From Benincasa hispida (Eukaryota > Streptophyta > Magnoliopsida > Cucurbitales > Cucurbitaceae): a DNA stretch of 64,000 nt. The translations under genes and the position numbers were made by a program. The stretch is taken from the NCBI RefSeq assembly GCF_009727055.1, contig NC_052357.1, positions 5,919,613 through 5,983,612 of the forward strand, in the 5' to 3' direction. The notes below the pieces were generated by a model, which saw nothing but the letters and a program-made list of their open reading frames with translations, was not told the origin of the DNA and did not search any database. Positions 21,067-33,000 of this stretch are shown in pieces (within the stretch, counting starts at the first letter, position 1; every line of letters begins with the position of its first letter).

Positions 21067-22919
21067 TGTAGGATTGTATCAACAGCAGCGGAAGTACAAG
21101 GATCATCTAAGCACTCAAATTCACTAATTTTGGCATAATATAAAGTATGCTTCTGCAGAAAAATGGGTTTCAAGACATACCTCTTGTGGAACTTCTTCAA
21201 AGCTCCTTCTCCAGCTACAATCTTCTTCATATCTTGTTGTAGACCACCTTAAGATTTTCCCCACTATTCTTTTGGTTCTCTAGATTGAGTTGTGGGACTC
21301 AAAACAAGCTTGAATCAAGGGATGAACGAGAAAAGCTCACTGCTGCAACCTTGTTGAAGAACATTTCTTCAAACTAGTTTTTCTCTCAAAACTCTATAGA
21401 TTGCATGCCCGATTTTCACTCTAGTCTCTTCATTATATTGCAAATCAACATGCAAAGAGAAGAGTTGCATGAGTTGCAGCTCATGCTTGGAGAAGACAAG
21501 GCAAATAATGCTTCATGTGTAAGCTATTTAGGTGATGGATAATGGAAAAATCCATTTTTCCATTTTGTGTTTTTGTTTTCCAATTTTTCCAATTTTATCT
21601 AAAAATCAAAATTTGATTTTATAAGTCTATTTTGATTTTAAAAATGAAAATTTAATTAATTTCATAAATTAATTATTAAATAAAATTTAATTAATTTAAT
21701 ATCAAATATTAAATTAATTTTAACACATATCCATCTTTATATATTTCAATCATATTTAAATATATAAATTCTCCTATTCCGTTTAATTCTAAAATTAAAC
21801 ATAATTATATCTCATATAATTACTAATTCTCTTAATTCTATTTGAATGTTTCAAATTAACTTATCACACTATTCTAGAGCTAGTCCGTTACGAGCTAGTA
21901 GGGGACCTCGCGGACCTATAGATCATGGGCTCCAACGATTCGAGATTAATCGACTAAACTCATTAGACCAAATTAATCCCCATTTATTAACTAATGGGTC
22001 ACTTCACTAAAGCTCATAATTGCATTCTCCTCACTGTAGATATATTATGTTCACATGATTTAACCATAATCAGCAAGTCGACCATTCACAAGTTGTTCGT
22101 AATAACGGTTGGGTCAAATATCTGTTTTACTCCCGAGATTACGTCTTATTCCCCAAGTCCCTACTGATTCTCTAATGAACAACTGGTTTGTAATCCAATC
22201 ACCAAACCAAACTCTCAACCCAATGAGAGGGTGTGACCCCTTGTTCAAGACCTGGATTCAGTACTTGAGAGAACAACCTTTCTCCTATCCCTAAATTGGG
22301 TAGGCGTGAACTCCGTTTTGCATCCTATATCCCCAGCTATCTATCCGGTCTTACCCCTGAAATGGGAGTCTTATTGAGCCAACCTTGTTGAGCTAACCCT
22401 CAACTATGCAAATTTAAGGGCAATCCTGAATAAATAAGAGTTCATAGTTAGCTCAGGATTAATATCGAGTTACTTAAGTCATCTAGGTGAAATAGTCAGT
22501 CTTAAACAGTAAACAACATTATAAAGTAAGAGTGACTTATTTCTTGGTCCTGATCTTATGCAAACTCATTGCATAGGACGCTTCCACTCTTCATGTCATA
22601 ACATGTATGAATTAGAATCACATCGTATGTAACACTTTACAATTTTTTGTAACAACTACAGAGTAGGTCGCATCCAATGGTGTTACCAGAATAAGTTACC
22701 CAATCTCATTCATGTACCATAGATCATTTTGACTATTTACTCGAACCCGATCCACTCTTATGTCTCCACATAAAGTTCAAGTACTCATACAATAATCATG
22801 GGTCTTAGTTTATTGGATTTAGACTTTCATAAAATTTATGAGATTAATAACAAGTATATTGATAATAGAAAATTTTTATCATTTTACAAATTGCGAGTTT
22901 TAGGACATAAAACCTGACA
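21067..22919 (-). mobile_element. Inverted solo LTR of a related copia family
   Basis: The leader is continuous if this block is removed (6,960 region on the left, 7,010 region on the right). On the minus strand it starts TGTCAGGTTTTATGTCC and ends CCTACA, giving TG...CA ends and 1,853 bases. Flanking bases GGTTT (21,062-21,066) and TGTTT (22,920-22,924) agree at four of five positions. Its inner part shares the order of blocks of the 2.0 kb copia LTR (for example a rearranged cttaaacat/ccgatccac section near 22,745) but is clearly a different family. No internal region is present. Confidence 0.65.
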
Positions 22920-24056
22920 TGTTTAATCATGTTTTAAAAGAGTTTTAAAATTTTATTGAGATAGACCTAAGATCACGTTTCTAATGAGATTAAAAACCTA
23001 AGTTTAATATTTTAATCGGTTTAATAGGATTAAATTGACTAATAAAAGATTAAATATGTACCAAATATATCTATAAGGGACCTTTTGTCTAAGGTGAGTT
23101 CTGTCTAGGATGGGGTATTTAAGCTGATAAAAACGGAACACCCCTACCTAGGAACCTACCTGGAAAGGTGAATTAGATAGATTTGCTGTATGCATGCAAA
23201 TTTGATGATAGTCTGTTTAAAGTGTTTAATAAGACTTGATTCGAACTTGTTTAATTATCAAAAGCAAAAGTTGTTTTTTAGCAAGTTAACTCACACTTAG
23301 ATAAAATCAGTAGCCGGATTGTCTAAGTTAATGAAATCCTAGGTAGAACATTCAGTGGAAGTTACTTGGGGTATATGATACTTCACTTAAGCCTCTACAC
23401 ATTTCTCCCTAAAAGTTCACACCGTGAGATCTATCCTCGGCCTCGTGGCACCCTGGGAGTATCCCTTTAAAGGATGATGTTTGGGTAGGTCAATACCAAG
23501 ATGAATGGAGAGAATGTTCATAGTAAGTGGGAGGGGACATGTGACAACATATCCCATGGTCTCTCTCATTAGGTTGGATAACGTTTTTATGCATCGCCTC
23601 GAGACATCCTGGGATTTTCCCCTAAAAGGATGGCAATATTTGCACAACTCTTTATCTGATCTCTTGAAAGAATAAGGTTGCTTTAGTCTCTTGTCCTAAT
23701 CTGCTTTTTTCCTATGGTGGGCGCATTAAGGTGGGACTCTAGGGCCTAAAATGAGGGGTTACACTTATGCGGAATTGTTAAGGTTGCTAACAAATTATGG
23801 ACTGAAAAATGATTGTTAGAGTCAGTTACAAGAGTTGTTTGTGTCTAATGGTTGAGAATGTCTCATCCTAGTGAAAGGGTACTTGATCACCCCAACGGTG
23901 ACTTTTGTTCTACCTCGCTGGGACATCATTGCAAAATAGATGTCATTTCTCTTAAGGTACAATAGAACTATTTTGCTAAAACCTAAAATTGGTATTAAAA
24001 GTGGTAATGCAAGTAAATTTATTAAGTTTGTTCTTGTTTTCAACAACTTTTAAATT
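22920..24056 (+). mobile_element. Copia leader, right part
   Basis: Resumes the leader with the GACCTAAGATCACGTT and ATAAGGGACCTTTTG blocks also found at 7,025-7,160, then continues through the section shared with 1-489 up to the gag start. It is the only place in the window where the leader runs into a gag. Confidence 0.75.
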
Positions 24057-24913
24057 ATGGCAACCGCTACTTTAGCTCTTTTAGCCGCCGACAAACTAAC
24101 TAGCAACAACTACGCTAGTTGGAAGAACTCATAAACACAATAATTATCATGGATGACCTCCGATTCATCTTTATGGAGGAGTGTTCTCCTATTCCACCTC
24201 CTACTGCTACTCAAAATGTTTGAGACACGTATGAGCGATGGACACGGGCGAACGAGAAGTCCTGAGTGTAAATCTTGGTCAGCCTAAACAACGTCTTGGC
24301 CAAGAAGCATGAGCCCATATTCACTGCACGTGAGATCATGGAGTCCTTGAAGGGAATGTTCAAACAACCGTCCGGGCAGCTCAAGCATGACGCTCTAAAA
24401 TGCATCTTCAACTCCAAAATGAAGAAGGGTACATCTGTTCGAGAACATGTTCTGAACATGATGGTCCACTTTAATGTGGCGGAGATGAACGGGGCTCGCA
24501 TCGATGAGGGCAACCAGGTTAGCATTATTCTGGAGATGTTGCCAGAAAGTTTCCTACATTTCGTAAGCAATGCTTTTCTAAATAGGATTGATTACACTCA
24601 TACAACTCTCCTCAATGAGTTACAGACATTCCAATCCTTGCCGAAAAGCAAGGAGAAGACAGTTAGTGAGGCAAATGTTGCTTCATCATCTAAAAAGTTC
24701 CTCCGAGGTTCGACCTCAAGAACTAAGTTTGCATCTTCTTCTTCCGGCACTAACAAGTGGAAGAAGAAGAAGGGTAGTAAGGGGAAGGGGAAGGCACCGA
24801 CTAACTCACAAACTGTCGTACAGTGGGTAGACAACCAGCGCCAGTTGAAAAGAAAAAATGTTTCCACTGCAATCAGGATAGACACTGGAAGTGGAACTGA
24901 CCAAGTTGGTTGA
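24057..24913 (+). pseudogene. Ty1/copia gag, second copy, frameshifted
   Basis: Start at 24,057 (LALLAADKL, NYASWKN), then an early stop near 24,134 and a frame change before the open part 24,275-24,913. The central motifs match the copy at 490-1345 (LAKKHEPIF, MESLKGMFK, REHVLNMMVHFNVAEMN, TTLLNELQTFQSL), followed by the lysine/serine-rich tail. A decayed zinc knuckle is visible as CFHCNQD in another frame near 24,855. It differs from copy 1 by many substitutions and independent breaks, so both are old. Confidence 0.87.
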
Positions 24914-24939
24914 AGGAAAAGAAGAAGGTTAAGGCCAAT

Positions 24940-25163
24940 CAAGGTAAATGTGAGTTACTGATTTTGGAGACTTGTTTAGTGGAGAATGATGATTCTGTCT
25001 AGATTATAGATTATGGGGCCACTAACCATGTTTGTTCTTCTTTTTAGGGGATTAGATCCTAGCGACAACTTGAGATTGGTGAGATGACGATATGAGTTGG
25101 CACCGGGCACATCGTCTCAGTTGTAGTAGTGGGAGGCCTCCAGTTGACTTTACAAAATAGGTT
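24940..25163 (+). pseudogene. Copia protease remnant ending in LTR
   Basis: LETCLVENDDSV, a stop, then the active-site block with D-Y-G-A (family D-S-G-A) and NHVCSS, as in copy 1. The GGLQLTLQN strand near 25,135-25,158 is followed without a gap by LTR sequence, so pre-integrase, integrase and RT are missing at this junction. Confidence 0.75.
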
Positions 25164-27016
25164 GTCTATAAAATATGTGATATTTTAGTTGCATTAACTG
25201 CAAACCAATAAATTAACATCCAATGTTATCGTTGTAACTTGAACATGTATGTGGAGACATACAGGTGGATCATGTTTAAGTGATAACCTAAATGGTATGT
25301 AGTATATGGATAAGGCTGGGTACCTTATCCTGGCGGCACTATGAGTATGACCTGCTTTGTAAGTGTTACAATTGTTGTAAAGTGCTATAAATGATCTGAT
25401 CCTGATAATTCATGTATTAAACATGCGAGCGGGGATATTCTATACAAAGGAGTTTATATAAGACCGGACCACGAAATGTTTAGTTTCGTTATATAACGCC
25501 GTTCATGACAGAGACTTTCATTTCACTAGGATGACCATAGGTAACATGACCTGAATCCTGAGTGAGTTGTGAACTCTTGCCTATGAGTACGGTTTTTTTA
25601 TTTATATAGTGAGAGTGGCCAGCTCGCCGACTCAACAAGCCTACCATTTTGGGGATTTGTCTGATTGGGGAGCTGGGAACATAACTACACAAGATGGAAT
25701 TCACTCCTTTCCCGAAGCATGGATAAGTAGATAAATTTCTCCCTTAAGGGCTGATTCCGGGTCTTCAACAATGTGGGGCCACACCCTCTCTTGCCTCGAG
25801 AGGGATGTAGTCATAGTGAGACTATGATCTATTGTTCATTAGAGGAATCAATGGTACTTAAGGAATTAGATGTAACTACAGGGGCAAAACGGTAATTTGG
25901 CCCAATTGTACTTACGAGCAATTTGTGAAAGGTCATCGTACTGTTGATTGGTTATATCCAATAGATGGAGAAATATATCTGTAGTGCGAATAGTGCAGCT
26001 GTCGGTCTTTAGTGGAGTGCCCGACAGTTAAATGATGGTAGATAATGTAATTAAAGAGTTTAATTAATTATTCACGTACTATTGGAGCTTCAAACTACAG
26101 GTCCATAAGGTCCTCTTGGTAGCTTAAACGGATTTAGTTGAGAATAAGTTTTTGGGTTAATTTGAATTGTTCAAATTAATAAGAGGGAATTTAATTATAT
26201 ATTTCAATTATATATTATATAATTGTTATAATGTATTTGATACATTATTGTTTAATTGGAGGAAATAAATATTTGAATGGGATTCAAATAGTTGTTAAAT
26301 ATAATATAAATATGATTTATATTAAATGCCATAAAATAGAGAAAAGGAACTAGGATTTATATTGTATATGATACAATATTAAAACTGTAGTTTATGTGTT
26401 ATATTTGATATAACATATAGTTTAATATAAATAATATATAAGTTAGTTATCATATTTATTTATATTTATTTTATTAATTTTTCTAATTTCTCTTCAACCA
26501 CCTTAGTGGGTGGTTAATTAGTTTTTGTGGCAATTTGGAATAAACGAAAAATAAATTTTCTTTTCTTTGATACTTTCCCAAGACACTACACGATTGAAGA
26601 CCATTTACTATATGATAGAAAAATCACAGAAACGTTCTGTGTCTTTCTTCAATTTTCTTCCTCCTCCAAACTCAAACTCCCTCCTTATCAAAATAGTCAA
26701 AGCCCACAACTCCTAGGCTCTCATCATGAGTATACCGAAGGCTCCTGGTGGTTGTTTTTTCTATTTTGGTTTGTGATTTTCTTGAATAGGGTCTTCAAGA
26801 TTTGTTGTTGTTTTTGAGTTCGTGACAGTTCGAGGAGTTTACACAAAGAAACATTCTTCAAAGGTATAATCTCTTGAACTCTATTTCTTAATTAAAAAAA
26901 AACATTATGTAATTTATTTAAAAATGCATATCTTGTATATTTGCTGTAAATTTGTTTTTCAATCAAAATAGAATTTGGACGATCCGCTTCCGCTCAAGGA
27001 TCTCTTTAAAACGAGT
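25164..27016 (+). mobile_element. Copia LTR lacking its first ~100 bases, inside pol
   Basis: Matches 7,516-9,410 of the reference LTR block by block (cttgaacatgtatgtggag near 25,238, the gagactttcatttcact segment near 25,510, the gatccgcttccg end segment near 26,982) and ends near GAGTTCCTTTAGA at about 27,016. It lies between protease and RNase H sequence, where an LTR never belongs in an intact element. The primer site that should follow is absent. Confidence 0.8.
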
Positions 27017-27390
27017 TCCTTTAGAGAGGCAGTAATATGGCGGAGCACTAAGCAAGGGTGCACTGACTCCACCATGGAGGCTGAGTATGTAGTGACTTGT
27101 GAAATTATTAAGGGATTCGTTTGGCTTAAGAAATTCTTGACTGATATGGAAGTTGTTCCAGACATGTTAAAGCCCATCACACTTTATTGTGATAATAGTG
27201 GTGCTGTGGTTACTTTCCGAGAGCCTAGGAGTCATAAGCGTGACAAACATATAGAGCGAACGTATCATCTCATTTGAGAGATTGTGCATCGAGGGGACGT
27301 GATTGTCACACAGATAGCTTCAGAGCACAACGTTGCTGATCCATTCACAAAGGCCCTCATGACTATGGTGCTTGAAAGTCACTAGTAGAC
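27017..27390 (+). pseudogene. Ty1/copia RNase H, C-terminal pol fragment
   Basis: Copia-type RNase H: KQGCTDSTMEAEYV, LYCDNSGAV, EPRSHKRDKHIERTYHLI, a stop at about 27,275, then IVHRGDVIV and ASEHNVADPFTKAL. These residues include the conserved E and D of the nuclease site. The N-terminal part and the whole RT are missing, the 5' edge being fused to LTR sequence. Confidence 0.9.
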
Positions 27391-27428
27391 TATGGGTCTA
27401 TGGGACAGGTCACGTCTGGACCAAGGCA

Positions 27429-27533
27429 AGTGGGAGATTTTGTATTGAACGCATGTTATGCCCTAGTTTATTTTGTGTACTTTGTATTTTGATTATATTT
27501 TACACCCCACTAGCTTTAGGTCAAGTAGGAGAT
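27429..27533 (+). promoter_or_regulatory. Two polypurine tracts before the 3' LTR
   Basis: AAGTGGGAGATT at 27,429-27,440 and AAGTAGGAGAT at 27,523-27,533; only the second abuts the LTR start (TGTTGGGG at 27,534). The first is followed by a TTTTGTATTG segment that is not LTR. One of them is probably an upstream tract, which some copia elements have. Confidence 0.7.
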
Positions 27534-28178
27534 TGTTGGGGCTGATGCCTTAAATCTCGTAGGGTTCTATAGTTTGTAAACATTGTTGAACAAACTCATT
27601 ATGTATTTAATAAAATATGTGATATTTTATTCATTGTTTATAAAATATATGATATTTTAGTTGCATTAATTACAAACCAATAAACTAACATTCAAGGTTA
27701 TCTTTGTAACTTAAACATGTAAGTGGAGACATATAGGTGGATCATGTTTAAGTGATAATTTAAATGGTTTGCAGTAGATGGATAAGGCTGGGTACCTTAT
27801 CCTTGTGACACTACGAGTATGACTCATTTTATAGGTGTTACAATTGTTGTATAGTTCTACAAATGATATGATCCTGATTATTCATGTATAGACATGTATG
27901 CGGAGATATTCTATATAAAGAAGTTTGTATAAAACCAGACCACGAAATGTTTAGTCTCATTATATAACGTCGTTCATAATAGAGACTTTCATTTCACCAT
28001 GATAACCATAGGTAACATGACTTGAATAGTTGTGAACTACTGCCTATGAGGGCGGTCCTTTGATTTGTATAGGTGAGAGTGGCCAGATCGCCGACTCAAC
28101 AAGCCTATTATTTTGGGGATTTGTCTGATTGGGGAGCTAGGAACACAGTTACACAAAATGGAATTCACTCATTCCCTT
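27534..28178 (+). mobile_element. Copia 3' LTR, truncated after ~645 bases
   Basis: Starts TGTTGGGGCTGATGCC and follows 7,413-8,060 of the reference LTR, then stops at about 28,178 and changes to unrelated sequence. It belongs to the RNase H just upstream, as shown by the polypurine tract. Confidence 0.82.
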
Positions 28179-29085
28179 TGTATTTTCAGTATCCATAGGT
28201 TAGATTTATGTTTAATTTTGGATTGTAATCGATGGATTGGATTATCGTTCTTGATTTATCTATGGATTAAGAGGTAAATCCATCTAATTTATTTGAGTAA
28301 GAGGTTCGATGCAATTTTCTTGAGATTTCTTTGATTGAATTTTACATTCTTCAATTCCATGCTTTCTTTGAATCTCGCTATAATTTAGATTTGCATTATG
28401 TGTTGGAGTGACAACCGTATCATAATTGCACGTCTTAGCTAGTTGATTTCAAGCCTGTGCATTTCCTTTGTGTTCGTTTGTGCCTGAAATAACCCAATGG
28501 CAAAAGATTGAATGTGAATGCTTAGATTTATAGGTTGGTCTTGAATCTTGATAATGCATGTTTAACCTAGATTCCAAGAATGGGTTAATTGAACAAGGCT
28601 ATCCGGTCAGTTAATTACACAATTGAATCCTCATTCTTAATGCATATGATTTTAATTTTATATGATCACTGAGAACCTAGTAGAATTAAGAGCATATAGT
28701 TCAATTAGGGTATTGACTTTTTGACCTTAATTGATAATTAGGACGCTTGATTGATTTTGTTTTAATTAGTTGTCGGCTTTTGTAGAGTCTAGTTAAATTA
28801 TATCAATTTGGTAGTTGTACACGTATGAATTGAAGTTTGTTTATTTATCGAGTCCCATGATAGAAATTGCATAGGATTCTCTCTCTTACTCTTGAAATTA
28901 GATAGATCACTATCCTAGATTACATTTTCCCTTACATTTTATGTTTTACACGTTTATCTATTTCATACTAAAACCTCCCATTTACCGCTCTAGTGAAGAT
29001 ATTGGCTTAATGAAACAAATCGTGTTTCTCTGCGGATCGACCTGGACTTACTACCATTACTATGTTTTTTTGTAGTGATAGGAGT
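28179..29085 (+). mobile_element. Probable gypsy (Athila/Ogre-like) LTR fragment
   Basis: No reading frame. The right end carries CTGCGGATCGACCTGGACTTACTACC near 29,031 in shorter overlapping form (GGATCGACC, CTGGACTTAC), like the end block of the Athila LTRs in this window (GTTCGACC, TGGACTTACC at 53,402 and 60,269). Such a block is common near the 3' end of long plant gypsy LTRs. Left border and family are uncertain. Confidence 0.4.
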
Positions 29086-29925
29086 TGTTCAGTATTCTAA
29101 TTTTTTTATTTGTGACTCTTTTCGATAATAAACGACACTGAAAGAGGCTTTGAACAGTTATCCCGAATATGTAACTTCTTAACAATAAATTTCGTGAACG
29201 GTCAAAAATTGAAATCAACCGAAACATGCAAACAAGCAATATTAAAGTTGTTATATCGTTTGTTGTCGTCCCACATGTCCCCATATAAAATCTCGATCTT
29301 GCGATATTTGGCTGAAATATAAATTAAAAAAACTATAATTACGATGTGTTAACGTTACACAAATATCTAGAATTCAATATAAGAGTACACAAATAAATAC
29401 TTTATGTTCAAAAAATACACCAAAAGGGAAGAAGCTTAGAAAATACACCAGTAGAAAGGAAGCAACACTAAATTCAAAAGACTCCACGACGAAAGGAAAA
29501 CAAACCAAATGACAGAAGGGAGGAAATACCTTTCTCGGCTGTTGTGTAGTCTCGACGATCGTAGGTAAATAGAAGACAGAATCAATGACAAGTAACTAAC
29601 CCTTTATTCTTTATTAAATTATAAATTGTAATTAAAAAAATAGAAACTATACCCACAAAAATCTCGCTAGGTAGTTTGTCTAAAAATACGCAAACAATTT
29701 TTTGGGAGATATTGGTAGAATTGTGGAAGAAGTTGTGAGATCTGTGGGGACATGTTTGGAAACGTAAGTAAGAGATGGACTCTACATCGACGATTTTTTT
29801 ACCATAAATCATGAAAATAAAAAAATGACTATATTTCCAATTGGATATTGCGTTTTGGCCATACTGCACAACTAACGGTTACTCGACGAGATCGACTTTC
29901 ACATTCTCTAATGGGCAGCGATTGT
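29086..29925. other. Intergenic, upstream of the SWA2-like gene
   Basis: AT-rich, without a credible gene, repeat or tRNA. Short open frames on the minus strand near 29,582-29,869 have no domain. The proximal part contains the likely promoter (see next entry). Confidence 0.5.
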
Positions 29926-30078
29926 TCCAACGGGCCGAACTTTAGGCCCAACATTAGATTAAGGTGGGTCATCCAATGGGTTTGCAGAACGGAGACCTGG
30001 TCAAACCCCCCAAATTGTTTCCGTGAACTTGTTAAAACCCTGTCCCCCGCGAAAAGTAGCTTCGCGAGCTCTACAACA
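29926..30078 (+). promoter_or_regulatory. Promoter/5' UTR with site II and telo-box-like motifs
   Basis: GGGCC at about 29,933 and AGGCCCA at about 29,944 form a closely spaced pair of site II-type (TGGGCY) elements, the binding motif of TCP factors. AAACCCTG near 30,035 resembles the telo box AAACCCTA. This combination is known from plant ribosomal-protein and ribosome-biogenesis genes, which fits the downstream product. No clear TATA box is present, also usual for that class. The transcription start is not visible. Confidence 0.45.
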
Positions 30079-33000
30079 ATGGCGGCTTCTAAAGCCACCA
30101 ACAAAGCTTCAAACACCGTCGCCGACATCGACACTCTCAAAGGCGAAATTGCTTCCTTTGCTTCATCACTCGGCTTCGTTTCTTCAACCCCATCTTCAGG
30201 TTTCAACGATGTCGATTTTCGCAAACAAGGCCCTCTCAAGCCAACCAAACACCCAAAAAAGCCTAAACGAACTCCTGAACAAGAACCCACCAAAACCCAG
30301 AAGCCAAAAGCTCTCAATTCCAAATCTAAGGAACAGCCGAAGCCTAAGCCTAAGCCCCCCGTTCTTGCTCTCGACGATGGCAACGACAAGCCTCGAAGTT
30401 TTGACAAATTCAAGAACCTGCCGAAGCTTCCTTTAGTGAAAGCCAGTGTTCTGGGTACGTGGTATGTTGATGCTGCGGAACTGGAAGCGAAAGTTATGGG
30501 AAACGAGAAGAAGATTGAAGTGAAAAAAGACGTGGAAGAGTGGAAGAAACTGGTGCAGAAGAAGAGGGAGCTTGGGGAGAGATTAATGGCGCAATATTCT
30601 CAGGATTATGAGGCTTCAAGGGGAAAGAGTGGAGATATTAAGATGTTGGTCACCACACAAAGGTCGGGTACTGCTGCTGATAAGGTTTCGGCATTTTCGG
30701 TCATGGTGGGGGATAATCCAGTTGCCAATATAAGGTCACTTGATGCGTTGTTAGGTAAGTTTTAGGGTAAACTTTTCACTTTATATTGTAGGGATAGTAG
30801 TTCTTTTTTCTTTTCTTTTTTTCATTCAGCATGCTGTAAGTTTAATTGGAGTACGGGGGAATTTATATTCTTGTTTCATTACATCGTGGATATTCATCAT
30901 CATTATAGAGGAGCATTTGAATTGCTGGTTTTGGAAGTTTGATATTTGTAGCTGAAATTGGCAAGTTTTTGTTTTTCTTTAACCGTCTGTTTGGGGTTTT
31001 AGAGGTCATTGCATTTTATTGTTTAAGTAAAGCAAAATCAGATACAAAATGTTGGCTTGACTAAAAAAGCCAATGTGAAGAACCCAATACTCTTATCCTC
31101 AACACCCATAGACATTGTACATTTTCAATCTTGGATTGTTAGACTAGACAGATGAATATGAGTTTGGATTATGTGATCTGTTGTTGCGCAATGAAACAGG
31201 TTATCTTAGGGTTGCTTAGCGTGTTAGTTAAGTTAACAGGGAGGATTTGATAGTTACATCAGAGCCTCGGACTTGCACCATATTTTGTTCTGAAACTGTA
31301 TTTTTGGTTTTTAAAGGGATGGTCACATCAAAAGTAGGGAAGCGCCATGCATTGACGGGTTTTGAAGCGTTGATGGAACTGTTCATCTCAAGGTGGCATC
31401 TCTAATTGTGGTATCTGTTGTGCAGTAGAGTAGTTACATTTTTGTTTTATGGATTAGCTTATCATAAACTTACCTCTTACTTCTTTGTGTCAGTTTGTTG
31501 CCTGATCGGAAACTGAAGAATTTACTACAACGGCCATTAAATCATCTTCTTGATACAAAAGACGGAAATTCTCTATTACTATTTTGGTTTTGGGAGGAAT
31601 GCCTGAAGCAAAGGTACTTTGCACTTCATTATATTTTTTGAGCAGAATGGCAACTGATGATATATTTTCTCTCTTTATTCAAGTATTCGACTAAGCTTGA
31701 TACGTTTGGATCACTGATTTCTTGCATTACTTTGATATGGTTGTTTCTGAAACCTCCAATTGGTGCATGCCTTTTAAACCAACTTGTAGTAATTACACTA
31801 CTTCGTAGCTTTTGCACTTTGGAGTTCCTTTTGGTATCCTCTTTTGTTAGAACTTTTAAATTTCTTGTCTGATGTTAAATGTACAAGGTATGAGCGATTT
31901 GTTATTGCTCTTGAGGAAGCATCACGAGATGATCTGCCAGCGCTGAAAAACAAGGCCCTGAAGGTTGGTTTTCTGACTCTCACTCATTGGACACAATTTA
32001 TTCCCACCCTTTTTTTTTTCCTCTTCTCTGGTCTAGTCATATTATAAGATTCTTTAGCATCGAGTATTTCAATCGTGGAAACAGTAATGGACTTCTGTAG
32101 TCAACTTAACTTTTAGAATAGTTTATCCTAAAGCTAAACTAAAAAATGCTTAAATTTCACTGTTGTTCCAGACCATTTATGTGCTGCTTAAGAGTAAATC
32201 TGAACAAGAGCGCAGGCTACTGTCAGCACTAGTTAACAAAGTGAGTTGAACATTCTATTTCTTTATCTTATTTCGATTTTAATATTTATATATTGGTAGT
32301 TGTAGTTTTTATTGCCTATACCTTTTTGATATCATCTTCCAGTTGGGTGATCCTGAAAACAAGACTGCTTCCAGTGCCGATTATCATTTATCAAACCTGT
32401 TGTCTGATCATCCAAACATGAAGGTATAATGTTAGAATTAGACATTGCTGGTACCTCATCAATCCATTTTCCATCATCCATGAAAATGAGGCTTCATTTT
32501 AGGGTGGTTTTTACAAGTTTTTGAACCTGATAGATCCACAGAGGTATCTTATATAAGCTTTTGTGCATAATCTTCTACATGTTTTTCACTAAAATTCTTT
32601 TGTACAGGCTGTCGTAATTGACGAGGTGGACTCTTTCCTTTTTCGTCCTCATTTGGGATTACGAGCGAAGTATCATGCTGTATGTATCTCCTACTCACCC
32701 TACTCTTTTGTGTTTAGAAATGTTTTATGGAAGAGCTTAGACTCCTTAGCTGTGGTGGTTTTGTATGCCAAACCTTTTATATGGGATTGTGCAGCAAGTT
32801 AACCATGATCTGTCATTTTTGAGACCTACTAGGTGCACTGTATTATTGTTTTAGCCATTTTCATGTAGGTGAATTTTTTGAGCCAAATGCGCCTCAGCCA
32901 GAAAGGAGATGGACCGCAGGTGGCCAAACATTTGATAGATGTGTACTTTGCATTGTTCAAGGTAGTGGCAGAGTTAGTTTTAATTTCTATTGTTTAGTAC

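Noticed and set aside
29848..30078. N-terminal extension of the SWA2-like protein from the ATG at 29,848
   Set aside because: In frame, but the sequence has site II and telo-box-like promoter motifs and the family N-terminus begins around MAASK at 30,079.
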